Below, one piece after another: positions 37,536 through 47,388 of a DNA stretch of 64,000 nt. This DNA is from Corynebacterium pseudodiphtheriticum DSM 44287 (GTDB lineage Bacteria; Actinomycetota; Actinomycetes; Mycobacteriales; Mycobacteriaceae): assembly GCF_000688415.1 (NCBI RefSeq), contig NZ_JIAH01000008.1:1-64000 (forward strand). Reading direction: 5' to 3'. Positions within the stretch are counted from its first letter, which is position 1; every line of letters begins with the position of its first letter. The translations under genes were made by a program, and so were the position numbers. The notes below the pieces were generated by a model that ran no database searches, was not told the origin of the DNA, and was given only the letters and a program-made list of their open reading frames with translations.

Positions 37536-39510
37536 TCGCATAAAGCTCATCCACCGTGGTCGGCAATGCTTCACTTATTGCCTGCAAAGTCGCATCAGAA
37601 AAAATAATATACGCCGGGACCTGTTCTTCCCTGGCTACCCGCGCCCGCCAGCCCCGCAGCTGACCAAAGAGGTCTTCGTTTCCAGGCGATTCACACTCTG
37701 CATGCCTACCCACGACTTTCTCGCCCGGGGTGGTCAAAACTTCCCTACACACCCGGCACTTTTTCGTCTTCCGCACCCGAGCCGCAGACGGCTCCTCACT
37801 GATACTCTGCGCGACTAGACCATCCAGAAACCTGGTTCGTTTGCGGCTTGCGCGGCCACCTTCTTGCCGGGCAGGCGCCCAGGACAACGCCAGGTGTTTC
37901 CGTGCACGGGTAATACCAACATAAAACAGACGCCGTTCTTCCTCAATCTGTTCATCACCGGCATCAATCGCGTAGCGAAACGGCAATAATCCTTCGGTAA
38001 GGCCCGCCAAAAAGACGGCATCCCATTCCAGTCCTTTCGCCGCGTGCAAGGTCACCAACGTCACGCTGTCGACGGCCGGAGGTTGTTTATCCGCGGCTCG
38101 GCGGCGCAGCTCACCCAATACGACTTCTAAAGAGTCCGTGTTCCGCAGCTGCACGATATCTTCCACCAGGTCAACCAAAGCACGGAGCAATTGCCAACGC
38201 TCACGCTCTTGTGCGCCATCGGGTTCTTGCGTCGAATAGCCCAGTGGCGCCAACGCCGCCCGCGCAATAGCAACAGGGTCCGGTGGTAGATCGTTTTGCA
38301 GGTTGGCACGAATTAGCTGCTGCATGGCATCAACGATCACGCGATTTTCGAAAAAGCTCGTGCCACCGCGAACTTGGTACGCAATGCCGGCGTCGGCAAG
38401 GGCTTGCTCCAGCACCGCGGACTGGGCATTGATGCGATACAGCACAGCGATTTCTTTAGCTGGCACACCTTGGTCTAGCAACGTGAGGATCTGCCCAGCA
38501 ATCTCACGGGCTTCCGCTGGGTCAGACTCGAATTCACGAAATATCGGCTCTGGGCCGGGTTCACGCATACCTTGTAACTCCAGGCGTGTGCCAGCGATCC
38601 GGCCTTTCGCTGCACCAATCACCTGATTTGCCAAAGTAGTGACCTGCGGGGTGGAACGATAGTCTCTTTGCAGCTTAACGACGTGCGCGTTGGGAAAATG
38701 CCGCGAAAAATCCAGGAGATACTGTGGCGTGGCGCCGGTAAATGAATAAATAGTCTGGTTCGCATCACCAACGACGGTGAGGTCGTCTCGATCGCCTAAC
38801 CAACCTTCCAATACCCGCTGCTGCAACGGCGTAACGTCCTGATATTCATCAACGACAAAAGTGCGGTAACGCTGCCGGAATTCTTCGGCCACGGCTGGAG
38901 CATTTTCCATGGCGCCGGCAACGTGCAGTAGCAGATCCGAAAAATCCAGGTGCATGCCTTCGTCGCTGGTTTTCAGCTGCTCGTAGCGCCGGTACACCTC
39001 CGCCACTTGTTCCGCGGGCAGCGGTGGAGTGCGGTCAATGCTGTCAACGTATGCGGCATAGCCATCCGCACCCAACAGGCTGGATTTCGCCCACTCGATC
39101 TCGTTGAGCAAATCGCGGATAGTGTCTTTGCTTGGGGTATTCGTTACCGAGCGTGCGGCGCGAGCAACAACGGGAAACGCGCTATCCAGAAGTTTCCATT
39201 TCACATCACCGGCGATTTGTGGCCAGAAATAGCGCAACTGACGCCGAGCCGCGGCGTGGAAAGTCATCGCCTGGACTCCCCCGATATTCATACTGGCGAG
39301 GCGATCACGCATCTCACCGGCCGCGCGGGAAGTATAAGTCAAAGCCAGCACGCTGTTAGTGGTGGCAAAGCCTTGATCAATCAGGTGCGCAATCCGGTAC
39401 GTGATGGTGCGAGTTTTACCAGTGCCGGCGCCAGCAATGATCGCAACCGGACCCCGCGGTGCCGTAGCAGCCGCACGCTGATCGTCATCCAACACATCCA
39501 GATTCACCAT
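37462..39510 (-). CDS. uvrD2: UvrD2-type ATP-dependent DNA helicase with HRDC domain
   Basis: A 682-residue superfamily 1A helicase. Walker A is GAGTGKTRT, motif II is VVDEYQDVTPLQQ, and motifs IV-VI are present (QRDYRSTPQVT, VTLHAAKGLEWDAVFL and YVGITRARKHLALSW). A linker holds a metal-type cluster (KKCRVC ... GRHAEC), then a C-terminal HRDC domain (PAYIIFSDATLQAISEALP). UvrD2 of mycobacteria unwinds with help from Ku or its tetracysteine/HRDC modules; here the third Cys is His. The gene ends by overlapping the E1-like gene. It is followed in synteny by the channel and AdnAB genes, but nudC of mycobacteria is missing. Confidence 0.93.
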   Translation of the reverse strand: MVNLDVLDDDQRAAATAPRGPVAIIAGAGTGKTRTITYRIAHLIDQGFATTNSVLALTYTSRAAGEMRDRLASMNIGGVQAMTFHAAARRQLRYFWPQIAGDVKWKLLDSAFPVVARAARSVTNTPSKDTIRDLLNEIEWAKSSLLGADGYAAYVDSIDRTPPLPAEQVAEVYRRYEQLKTSDEGMHLDFSDLLLHVAGAMENAPAVAEEFRQRYRTFVVDEYQDVTPLQQRVLEGWLGDRDDLTVVGDANQTIYSFTGATPQYLLDFSRHFPNAHVVKLQRDYRSTPQVTTLANQVIGAAKGRIAGTRLELQGMREPGPEPIFREFESDPAEAREIAGQILTLLDQGVPAKEIAVLYRINAQSAVLEQALADAGIAYQVRGGTSFFENRVIVDAMQQLIRANLQNDLPPDPVAIARAALAPLGYSTQEPDGAQERERWQLLRALVDLVEDIVQLRNTDSLEVVLGELRRRAADKQPPAVDSVTLVTLHAAKGLEWDAVFLAGLTEGLLPFRYAIDAGDEQIEEERRLFYVGITRARKHLALSWAPARQEGGRASRKRTRFLDGLVAQSISEEPSAARVRKTKKCRVCREVLTTPGEKVVGRHAECESPGNEDLFGQLRGWRARVAREEQVPAYIIFSDATLQAISEALPTTVDELYAISGIGQKKAELFGQDLLDIVRQYA

Positions 39511-39521
39511 TGGCTAAACCC

Positions 39522-40763
39522 CTATTCGTTTCCACCGGATTCTTTGCTTTTCAGCTCACGTTGCTCATCAATATGGCGACCGTGGCAGTCCCCGGAGGTA
39601 TCAGTCACTTCTCGACTCTTAGATTCCCGGTGCGATTTATCTTTCACTTGCTTGGCTTTACCTCCAAGACGTTCCATCTCGCGTTTTTCGTTCTGCTTCT
39701 TCCGTTCTGTCTCATCGCTTTTGCGGATGTACAGCAGGCGGTCTTGTGCACGTAGCTCCAGGGTTTCATCCATATCCACACGGTAAACCCGATCATTACG
39801 AATCACGCTGAGCACAATATCCGATAAATGTCGCGGATTGGCACCAACCTCATAGCTAGCAACCGGGCGCTCTGCGACTGAGAAGCCTTCCGAGGGCGAA
39901 AGCAGATCATCCATCATTTTCACCACCGATGGCGTGGACGTCGACAAGCCCAACAAACGGCCGGCGGTTTCTGAGGAAACCACAGTGGAATTTGCGCCAG
40001 ATTGCAAAAGGAGGTGCCGGTTTTCTACCTCCCGCACTGCAGCGGAAATCTTTGCCTTTTTATTCATTTCTCGTGCCGACAAAGTGGCCAAGACATTAGT
40101 GTCGTCACTATTGGTGGCCACAACGACGTTTTTCGCACGTTCGATACCAGCGATTTTCAAGACATCCGACTTTGTCCCTGAGCCTTGTACAGTCACCACT
40201 TCTTGTGCTTCTGCTACGCGCAGGCAGGCACGCTCTGGGTCCACAACCACAATATTGCGCACATCGGTACCGTCATCGAGCAACGCCTGCATCGCGGATT
40301 GCCCCTTAGTACCAAAACCGATGATGATTGTGTGATCGTGCACGTGTTTTCTCCATTGCTGAATCTGGAACGTTTTGCGTGAGCGCTCCGTCAGCACAGA
40401 TAAGGTTGTGCCGACGAGCAAAATTAGGAACATTAACCGGGCTGGGGTAACCAAAAGGATATTGGTTAAACGGGCACCGGTGGTGACAGGAACAATATCG
40501 CCGTAGCCGGTTGTTGTCAGCGAAATAGTCGAATAGTACAACGCATCAATGAGATTGAGTTTTTCGTTGTAACCATCTTGTCCGATATAGACAACAGCAG
40601 CGACACCTGTGACGATAGCTGCTGCCAGCATGAACCGGCGCAAGATCAGAAAAAATGGGTGCGTTCGCATGCCTTCGGGGATATGAATGACATCCTCTAA
40701 GGCATAATTCGGCAGCGAAGTCAGCTCAAATCGCCGCAGCTTCGCTCTGATTCTTCCGCGCAT
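39522..40763 (-). CDS. Potassium channel with RCK (TrkA-N) domains, CglK-like
   Basis: A 413-residue two-helix K+ channel. The pore loop SLTTTGYGDIVPV holds the selectivity filter, between helices near residues 35-55 and 95-120. A cytoplasmic RCK N-domain follows with IIGFGTKGQSAMQALLDDG (Rossmann GxGxxG) and later NSDDTNVLATLSAREMN, and then a TrkA-C part. The last 60 residues are very charged. The syntenic protein in C. glutamicum is CglK, and in mycobacteria Rv3200c. It lies nine bases after adnB and 11 before uvrD2, so likely in one transcript. Confidence 0.9.
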   Translation of the reverse strand: MRGRIRAKLRRFELTSLPNYALEDVIHIPEGMRTHPFFLILRRFMLAAAIVTGVAAVVYIGQDGYNEKLNLIDALYYSTISLTTTGYGDIVPVTTGARLTNILLVTPARLMFLILLVGTTLSVLTERSRKTFQIQQWRKHVHDHTIIIGFGTKGQSAMQALLDDGTDVRNIVVVDPERACLRVAEAQEVVTVQGSGTKSDVLKIAGIERAKNVVVATNSDDTNVLATLSAREMNKKAKISAAVREVENRHLLLQSGANSTVVSSETAGRLLGLSTSTPSVVKMMDDLLSPSEGFSVAERPVASYEVGANPRHLSDIVLSVIRNDRVYRVDMDETLELRAQDRLLYIRKSDETERKKQNEKREMERLGGKAKQVKDKSHRESKSREVTDTSGDCHGRHIDEQRELKSKESGGNE

Positions 40764-40772
40764 TGCTGTGTT

Positions 40773-43700
40773 CTAGTTTCCTTTATTATCACTGTGCCCA
40801 GCAGTTCCTGCCCCATTCTCGCGCTGCAGCATGCTCGCAAGCTGTCCAGCATCTGGGAGTTGCTTGGGTTCGAAAGTGTAATTATCCATGATGTAGTGGA
40901 ACGCCGCACGTACCGGTTTTTCGGTGCCACTGAGGCGCTGCCATGCTTCACGATAGACCGCCAACTGAATAACCGCCGAACGCATCTGCTCGCCTTGCGG
41001 TGGCCTGCCGGTTTTCCAGTCGACCACCATCCATTCATCTCCCAAATCGAAGACAGCATCCATACGGCCGCGGACGACGGAACTTCCCAAGCTAAATTCG
41101 AAGCCTTGCTCAACATTCGTCGGGGTTCTATCCGCCCAGGCGCTAGCAAGGAAAGCATCTTTCAATTTGTCGAAGTCTGCTTCCACGTTTTCTTCACTAC
41201 CGGGCAGCTCCGTCTCATCCAAGATCGCGTTGGCGCCATAGCGATCTTCGATCCATTGGTGGAATGCTGTACCTCGTTTGGCATAAGCATTTGGCTTAAA
41301 CGGAACCGGGCGACGTTGTCTCCGAGCGAATTGAGTCGGATTATCACGCAAAGCAACCAACTCGGACGCAGTAAGCTCACCTGGTATTTCTACATCAACG
41401 ATGGGTGCAGAAAGCGCACGGTGTTCTTCAATAAGCGCGGTGGCTTCGCGTTCCCACAACGAGAACAACTCACCGCCTAGTGCCGGGATTTCTTCATCAG
41501 TTCCTAGGCTTCCCATTGCTTGTTGCACTAGCTCAGCGCCACGCCACACTTCCTCCCGAGGGCGTACTGACGGAAATTGTGCAGTGAACCCGGTTAGAAC
41601 TTCTTCGACACGCTCTTCATTAGGAGTCGCCCCATCGAGCAGTACGGTTTCTCCCATCTCTGTGGCAACCTTAGCGTCCGTCACGTCCCGAAGTTCATCG
41701 GCGGCGTCGTCAAGCTGCCAATGCACAATCGTGATTGGTGGCTGTTCTGCCTTCCGCTCGGCTTCTTCTGCACGCTGCTGGGCATAGCGATGCATCTCTG
41801 CAAAGTGCTCATACGGGTCCTTCTCCGACCCTGTGACCACCAGTTCATCTTCAGCCCGCGTTAATGCTACGTAAAATAAACGGGAATTTTCTTCCGCATC
41901 CACTCCTTTTTGCGCAGCAACAAATGCCTCACCGTTGTTCTGGAATTCTTTACGATCTTCGGCTTCGAATAGTTGCGGCCAATCATGATGTGGAGTACGC
42001 GCAGCATCAGTCAAAAACGTACGAGTTTGCGCCTTGTAGGTGCTGGAATCGGCGTGACACACATACACCGAAGAAAACTCCAGGCCTTTCGACTTATGCG
42101 CAGTCATAATCTGTACCCGATTGTTTGTCTTCGGTGTCTCACCCGATGCTAACGAATCTTCGTGTTCCCGCGCTAGCTCAGCATAATCAAGCCAAGCTGC
42201 GAGGGGTTCACCGTCAAATTCAGCAATGGCTTCTAAGGCTCTGTCCAAGTGCACTGCCCCCGCACGCCGATGTGTGAGCACTTCCGTACGGAGATGGAAG
42301 GTATCAATGATGTCAGCGAATAAATCACTCAACGGCTTGCCCAGACAATAGGTGCGCAAATAACGAAGCTTCGAGGACAATTCAGCTATGCGTTCTAATC
42401 CCTCTGCGGAATAGCGTTCCGGCTCACCGAGATCTGCAATCGCGTCAGTCAGGCCAACTGTGTGATCGGCTTCTTCCGCTAGGGCTTGCGCTAATTGTGC
42501 TTCCAGTATGTCTTCCGGCAACTGTGGTTCATCTACTGCTTGCATGTCGCTAGACTTCTCTGCTTGCTCGGCAATGCCCGAAGTAGACTCCTCTGGTTGT
42601 CGCAAACGACCAGCCAAGTTTTTCGCACGAGCAGCCAAGGCTTTGATATCGACCATCCCCAACCCCACCGCAGGTCCAGAGACGATGCGCAATGCTGCTG
42701 TCCAATCATCTGGCCGCACCAGCATCGTTGCGATCGCCATCATGTCTGCAACTTCCGGGATTTCTAATAGGCCGCCCAGGCCAACTACCTCATACGGAAC
42801 ACCTCGTTCTTCTAAAGCTTCTGCAATGACCCCTGATTGCTTATTCTTCCGCACAAGTACTGCGGCGCTGAAACGAGCATGTGGGTCATGCTCGTTTCGT
42901 TCCAAGTATTGCTGGTATTTCTGGTGCAGGTTTCCAGCAACCCACGAAATTTCTTCCTCCGCATTCGGCCAATACCCAAAACTCACCTCTCCGGTTCCCG
43001 CCCCGGCGCGTGGTTCCAGCGGGGCGACAGGGCGATCTGGGCCTGTTCCCAACACGGCATGGGACACTGTATTGGCAATGTCTAACACGGTGGACGGGTT
43101 GCGCCAGGAAGTGGTGAGTTCTTTGCTGGGAGCAGGCTGGTCTCCCTCAGCTCCAACTGGGAAATCCTGAGGGAACTGTGCCAGGTTTTCCGAGGTGGCT
43201 CCACGCCAACCATAGATTGCCTGCATAGGGTCACCGACTGCAGTTACCGTCAATCCTTCGTGTGGGGTATTACCGAACAAGTTGCGCAAAAGGACCCGTT
43301 GGGCATGCGAAGTGTCTTGGTATTCATCGAGCATGACTACCTTCGTCTGCCGTCGTTGTGAAACGCCTACTGACGGATGTTGTTGGGCTAACTGTGCCGC
43401 AGCGAACATCTGTTGGGTAAAGGTGACTGCATTACGCTCTATGAGTTCGCGTTCGAGTTGCTCGATCATCGGCAAATAATCGATGCGCAGTTGCTGGCGG
43501 TCAACCCAGTTTTGGACATCTTTATTGAGGTCTTTCCGCTGCCGTGGTGCTCGCGGCAAATATTCCACCTCAGCGAAAGCGCGCGCACATTCGCGGAAAT
43601 CATCGGCGAAGCTCAGATTATTCGCCATGCGTTCAAATAAATCCAGCAATTCCGTAACGATGCTGGATTCTTTTTTATCGGTCTCTAATTTTCCCTCATA

Positions 43701-44207
43701 GTTACGCACCACGGATTGTGCGATGGAGACCAAATGTGCACGAGTAATCAGCCGGGAAGTAGGCTCGACCGGCAGCAAAAGACCATATTCACGCACCAAA
43801 TCCCCTGCATAAGAGTCATAGGTAGACACCCGTGGTGCAATGGTTTCCAGATTCGCACGCAAGCTCCCATCCGGATCTATTTCTGGCAAGCGTGGGGAAT
43901 CACGCAGCACCTGTAACCGGTCGCGAATACGTTTAGCTAACTCTTGTGATGCTTTGCGCGTGAACGTAAGACCAAGCACTTCCTCGGGCAAGGCGTACCG
44001 GTTGGCGACCAACCAGACCACGCGAGCTGCCATGGTCTCAGTTTTTCCGGCACCGGCGCCAGCCACCACCAACAGTGGTCCAGGTTCTGCACCAATAATT
44101 TCGGCTTGTTGCTCTGTCGGAGCAAAGCGCTGTCCCAAGATCTCCGACAACAGCTGCGGGCTGACGATCCCGGAATGCTTGTGCTCAGTGTGCGTCGCAT
44201 TAGACAT
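40773..44207 (-). CDS. adnB: AdnB, helicase-nuclease subunit
   Basis: A 1144-residue protein: an N-terminal UvrD-type motor (Walker A GAGAGKTET, motif II VVMLDEYQDTSHAQRVLL, motif Ia/III GDPMQAIYGWRGA, motif V MTAHKSKGLEFSSVYV, motif VI FYVALTRAEDELV) joined to a C-terminal RecB-type nuclease with AVFDLGDEWMVVDWKTGRPP (metal site D...DxK). AdnA and AdnB form the double-strand-break resecting heterodimer of mycobacteria and relatives. Its ATG overlaps the adnA stop by eight bases (ATGTCTAA). All motor residues are intact, so this is the likely active motor of the pair. Confidence 0.94.
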   Translation of the reverse strand: MSNATHTEHKHSGIVSPQLLSEILGQRFAPTEQQAEIIGAEPGPLLVVAGAGAGKTETMAARVVWLVANRYALPEEVLGLTFTRKASQELAKRIRDRLQVLRDSPRLPEIDPDGSLRANLETIAPRVSTYDSYAGDLVREYGLLLPVEPTSRLITRAHLVSIAQSVVRNYEGKLETDKKESSIVTELLDLFERMANNLSFADDFRECARAFAEVEYLPRAPRQRKDLNKDVQNWVDRQQLRIDYLPMIEQLERELIERNAVTFTQQMFAAAQLAQQHPSVGVSQRRQTKVVMLDEYQDTSHAQRVLLRNLFGNTPHEGLTVTAVGDPMQAIYGWRGATSENLAQFPQDFPVGAEGDQPAPSKELTTSWRNPSTVLDIANTVSHAVLGTGPDRPVAPLEPRAGAGTGEVSFGYWPNAEEEISWVAGNLHQKYQQYLERNEHDPHARFSAAVLVRKNKQSGVIAEALEERGVPYEVVGLGGLLEIPEVADMMAIATMLVRPDDWTAALRIVSGPAVGLGMVDIKALAARAKNLAGRLRQPEESTSGIAEQAEKSSDMQAVDEPQLPEDILEAQLAQALAEEADHTVGLTDAIADLGEPERYSAEGLERIAELSSKLRYLRTYCLGKPLSDLFADIIDTFHLRTEVLTHRRAGAVHLDRALEAIAEFDGEPLAAWLDYAELAREHEDSLASGETPKTNNRVQIMTAHKSKGLEFSSVYVCHADSSTYKAQTRTFLTDAARTPHHDWPQLFEAEDRKEFQNNGEAFVAAQKGVDAEENSRLFYVALTRAEDELVVTGSEKDPYEHFAEMHRYAQQRAEEAERKAEQPPITIVHWQLDDAADELRDVTDAKVATEMGETVLLDGATPNEERVEEVLTGFTAQFPSVRPREEVWRGAELVQQAMGSLGTDEEIPALGGELFSLWEREATALIEEHRALSAPIVDVEIPGELTASELVALRDNPTQFARRQRRPVPFKPNAYAKRGTAFHQWIEDRYGANAILDETELPGSEENVEADFDKLKDAFLASAWADRTPTNVEQGFEFSLGSSVVRGRMDAVFDLGDEWMVVDWKTGRPPQGEQMRSAVIQLAVYREAWQRLSGTEKPVRAAFHYIMDNYTFEPKQLPDAGQLASMLQRENGAGTAGHSDNKGN

Positions 44208-47200
44208 TGGTGATCACTTCCCCTTCTCCCTGTGCTGGACAAACTGGACGCAGTGAGCAAAAGTCACAATGCTCCCCGGGCCGTGCTGTGACCGTTGGCC
44301 CGGATAATTCCTCAACCAAAGGTGGTAGCTGTGCCTGAAACTCTTGTAATTGTTCTTCGTCCAGGCGTGGTTGTTCCCGCGTACCGGCAGCTTTCGTCCG
44401 TCCCATTGGGTAGAGCAGCATCGCCATACCAATCTCGACCCCGTCACCGGTGACCACACGCACTTCTTGCTTCTGATCCGTGATCAGCTTTCCCTTACTC
44501 AACGCGAGCTGGTACGCGCTTAGCTGGGGATTTTTCGCGGTTTCGCGAAAACTCGGCATCGCCGAGGACGACGAAGTTTTCAAGTCCACAATCACGTAGT
44601 TGTCTGCCTCGTCTTTCTCTAAACGATCGATGCGGCCACCGATGGAAATTCCCGGCATAATTTCAACAAAAACATCAACTTCGCTTCCTACGTATTCCAA
44701 TGCATCACGTGTGCTCACTATCCACGCTTTGCTGCGTTCGAGTAGTTGCGTAAATCGAGCCTTCTCAGCAGCTTGGCGCCATACAGGACCACGGTAAGTC
44801 TCTTGATATGCGGCTTCTGTTTTTATCTGTGCCCATTCAGGGTCGACCCCGCGCCCGAGTGCTTCGAAATAAGCGTGGACCAATGTGCCCTGTCGCATGG
44901 CATCGGTGGAGGTGGAATCACCCAGCTTTTCGACGAGCTCCCGCATCGGGCAATCCAGCAGCCCACGGATCCGTGACGGTGACAATCGGGTTCTCTCGGG
45001 TTTTGGCACTTCCCCAGCAACGGTCTCGGTGGCTGCCCACCACTGTGCCGGGTCTGCACCAGGAACTCCCGCTTTCGCCATACGCGCTAGTTGCCTTGCT
45101 GCTTGTCGGGTTTCTTGTTCCCCGGAGTCTGGAGAACACACAACGCGGCGTAATTCAGCAACCAGAGCCGATACGGACAATACCCGAGGTACTGTCAGCC
45201 CGCCGGTGTGCGTCTCGCCTGCAGTATCGGCACCGGATTCTGCATCATAAGGCTCCTTAGCTGCAGCAGCTGCTCGCTTTAGTGCCTCCTCCTGATCTTG
45301 TGCGGTAGCAGCCGAGACTATCCGCTCTGGTTCCAAATCAAATTTCAGGCACCAAGCATGAAAAAACCGGGACGGTTCAATAATTTCGTCGGCATGTGGT
45401 GCGTATACCGCTGTCACGATTTGCAGCGCGCGAGCACGACTGGTGGCTACTCGGAAAAGACGACGTTCTTCACCCAAACGGTCTGTGGCATGTGAAACAT
45501 ATTCGTCGGGAGCGATGCCGTCATCCAGGAAATCCACCAAATCTTCCTGGCCGAACAGCGATCCGGTCTCTGAAAGATCTGGCCAATTTCCTTCTTGTAC
45601 GCCGCTGACCACGACGGTATCCCATTCACGACCGATTGTCCCGTGTGCGCTGACGATTTCCACGGAATCTGTGCGCGAGCCACGTCGCTCACGCACACCA
45701 GTAGGCAGTTCTTGTTCCACAATATGCTGCACGAAGGTTTCTACGGATGCGTCTGGGCGGCGTTCTACAAAATCGCCCGCGGTATCGAACAGTGTCATCA
45801 CCGCATCCAAGTCTCGGTCTGCCTGCGAACCGGCTGCTCCACCACGCAATGCAGTCGCTGCCATACGGCTAGATAGCTCTGTGGCATCCCATACTGCCCA
45901 CAGGACGTCTTCAACGCTACCGCCCTGCAGTGCTTCTCTGCCAGCTTGAATTACGCCACGAATGCGCACCAAAATATCAATTTCGCGTTCTGTAAGCAGT
46001 TCGGCAAAATCAGGTAAAGCTTCGTCAGTGCTCAGCAAATGCACCAAGCTATCAATGCCGCGTCGCTCCGGGTTGAAACGACGCAACCCACGTATCAGCC
46101 GACGCAAAGTAACCGGATCTGCTCCGCCCACCGGGCCAAGCACCAGCTTTTCCATCTCTGCACGGCTCAGATCTTCCTGCAGCGCCCTAATTCCTAGTAA
46201 CAGGTGTGCAACGACGGGTTGTTCTGCCAACACGGTATCGGTGGGGCTGATATACACCGGCACCCCAGCCGCCAATAACGACCGTCGAATGCCTGCCATA
46301 TCCGTGGAAGAGCGCACCACTACAGCGATATCTGACCAGGAGATGCCATCGTCGAGATGACGACGCCGCACCGCATCCACCACCGCAGCGCTGTTTTCCG
46401 TCCCGGAATCTGCCACTAAAGCCCGACGTTGCGGGCTACGGTGCATGTCTCGTAATTCCACCGACTGGTCCGCCGACAACTGGTCAAAAAATTCACTGCT
46501 CGCACCGCGGAAATGAAAGATTGCATGCTCTCTATTACCGCCGACAACAGCAAGATCGCAACCATCAATCAGTGTTTGCACCAAGCGACCAGCAGTGGGA
46601 TCAAGTAACTGGGCATCGTCAACGATAATGGTATGCCATGGACTGAGCTCCCGAATCTCATCTAAATTACGCGAGACCTCGGCCATCAACTCCGCGGCCG
46701 AATACCGGTAGGTGCCCTCTAGCTCCATCATTTGCGTGTATTCCCGCAAAAATTGCGCGGCAGCCGTCCACATCGGACGCTGAAATTCCCGGCCCAAATC
46801 TTCCAGTTGCTGCGCTGATACTCCACGTTCTACTGCCCGCAACAAAAAATCCCGTAGCTGTCGGCCAAAACCAAGATAGCTCAGGGCGGGTCGCACATCG
46901 ACGGGCCAATCTACTGAACTTACAGCAAGCTCAGACTCGCTTCCGGCAGCGGCCGCGGAGTATTCCTGCGCTTGCAGGCGCAGGATCTCACGCATCATCG
47001 CGTCTTGTTCAGCGCCACTGATTAGCCGTAGGGGTAAATCAGTAACCAGGCGCAACAAACCAAAAGCTACCGAGTGGATAGAACGAACCAATGGCCCCTG
47101 CGAATAATATTGCGAGACTTTCTCCGATAATTCCCGCCGCAGCCGGGCGCCCGATTCTTTCGATGGTGCGATCACCACAATGCCAGAAGGGTCTTTGCCT

Positions 47201-47385
47201 TCTGCTAAGCACTGTTCCACTCGTTCCACAGTGGTATCGATCAAAAAAGATGAGACACCGGAACCCGCTGGACCAGTGATTTTCCAGACCCCGGCTGCAG
47301 GCAGCTCTACAGGCCATTGTCGTTGTTGAACTTGTCGGGTGTGAGATACCAGCCTGACTTCCGGGTTCGGATGCATTCTCCTCAT
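44200..47385 (-). CDS. adnA: AdnA, helicase-nuclease subunit with degenerate motor
   Basis: A 1061-residue protein: a UvrD/RecB-like N-terminal part, then a PD-(D/E)XK nuclease with GISIGGRIDRLEKDEADNYVIVDLKTSSSS (D and DLK residues), and an iron-sulfur type Cys set: LLDCPMRELV upstream and HCDFCSLRPVC at the end (C...CxxC-x5-C, the AddB/AdnA pattern). The Walker A site reads GPAGSGVSS, so the catalytic Lys is Val. In the well-studied mycobacterial AdnA the motor is, as I recall, also less important. Two close starts are possible (47385 and 47376). Confidence 0.93.
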   Translation of the reverse strand: MRRMHPNPEVRLVSHTRQVQQRQWPVELPAAGVWKITGPAGSGVSSFLIDTTVERVEQCLAEGKDPSGIVVIAPSKESGARLRRELSEKVSQYYSQGPLVRSIHSVAFGLLRLVTDLPLRLISGAEQDAMMREILRLQAQEYSAAAAGSESELAVSSVDWPVDVRPALSYLGFGRQLRDFLLRAVERGVSAQQLEDLGREFQRPMWTAAAQFLREYTQMMELEGTYRYSAAELMAEVSRNLDEIRELSPWHTIIVDDAQLLDPTAGRLVQTLIDGCDLAVVGGNREHAIFHFRGASSEFFDQLSADQSVELRDMHRSPQRRALVADSGTENSAAVVDAVRRRHLDDGISWSDIAVVVRSSTDMAGIRRSLLAAGVPVYISPTDTVLAEQPVVAHLLLGIRALQEDLSRAEMEKLVLGPVGGADPVTLRRLIRGLRRFNPERRGIDSLVHLLSTDEALPDFAELLTEREIDILVRIRGVIQAGREALQGGSVEDVLWAVWDATELSSRMAATALRGGAAGSQADRDLDAVMTLFDTAGDFVERRPDASVETFVQHIVEQELPTGVRERRGSRTDSVEIVSAHGTIGREWDTVVVSGVQEGNWPDLSETGSLFGQEDLVDFLDDGIAPDEYVSHATDRLGEERRLFRVATSRARALQIVTAVYAPHADEIIEPSRFFHAWCLKFDLEPERIVSAATAQDQEEALKRAAAAAKEPYDAESGADTAGETHTGGLTVPRVLSVSALVAELRRVVCSPDSGEQETRQAARQLARMAKAGVPGADPAQWWAATETVAGEVPKPERTRLSPSRIRGLLDCPMRELVEKLGDSTSTDAMRQGTLVHAYFEALGRGVDPEWAQIKTEAAYQETYRGPVWRQAAEKARFTQLLERSKAWIVSTRDALEYVGSEVDVFVEIMPGISIGGRIDRLEKDEADNYVIVDLKTSSSSAMPSFRETAKNPQLSAYQLALSKGKLITDQKQEVRVVTGDGVEIGMAMLLYPMGRTKAAGTREQPRLDEEQLQEFQAQLPPLVEELSGPTVTARPGEHCDFCSLRPVCPAQGEGEVITNV

Positions 47386-47388
47386 GTA

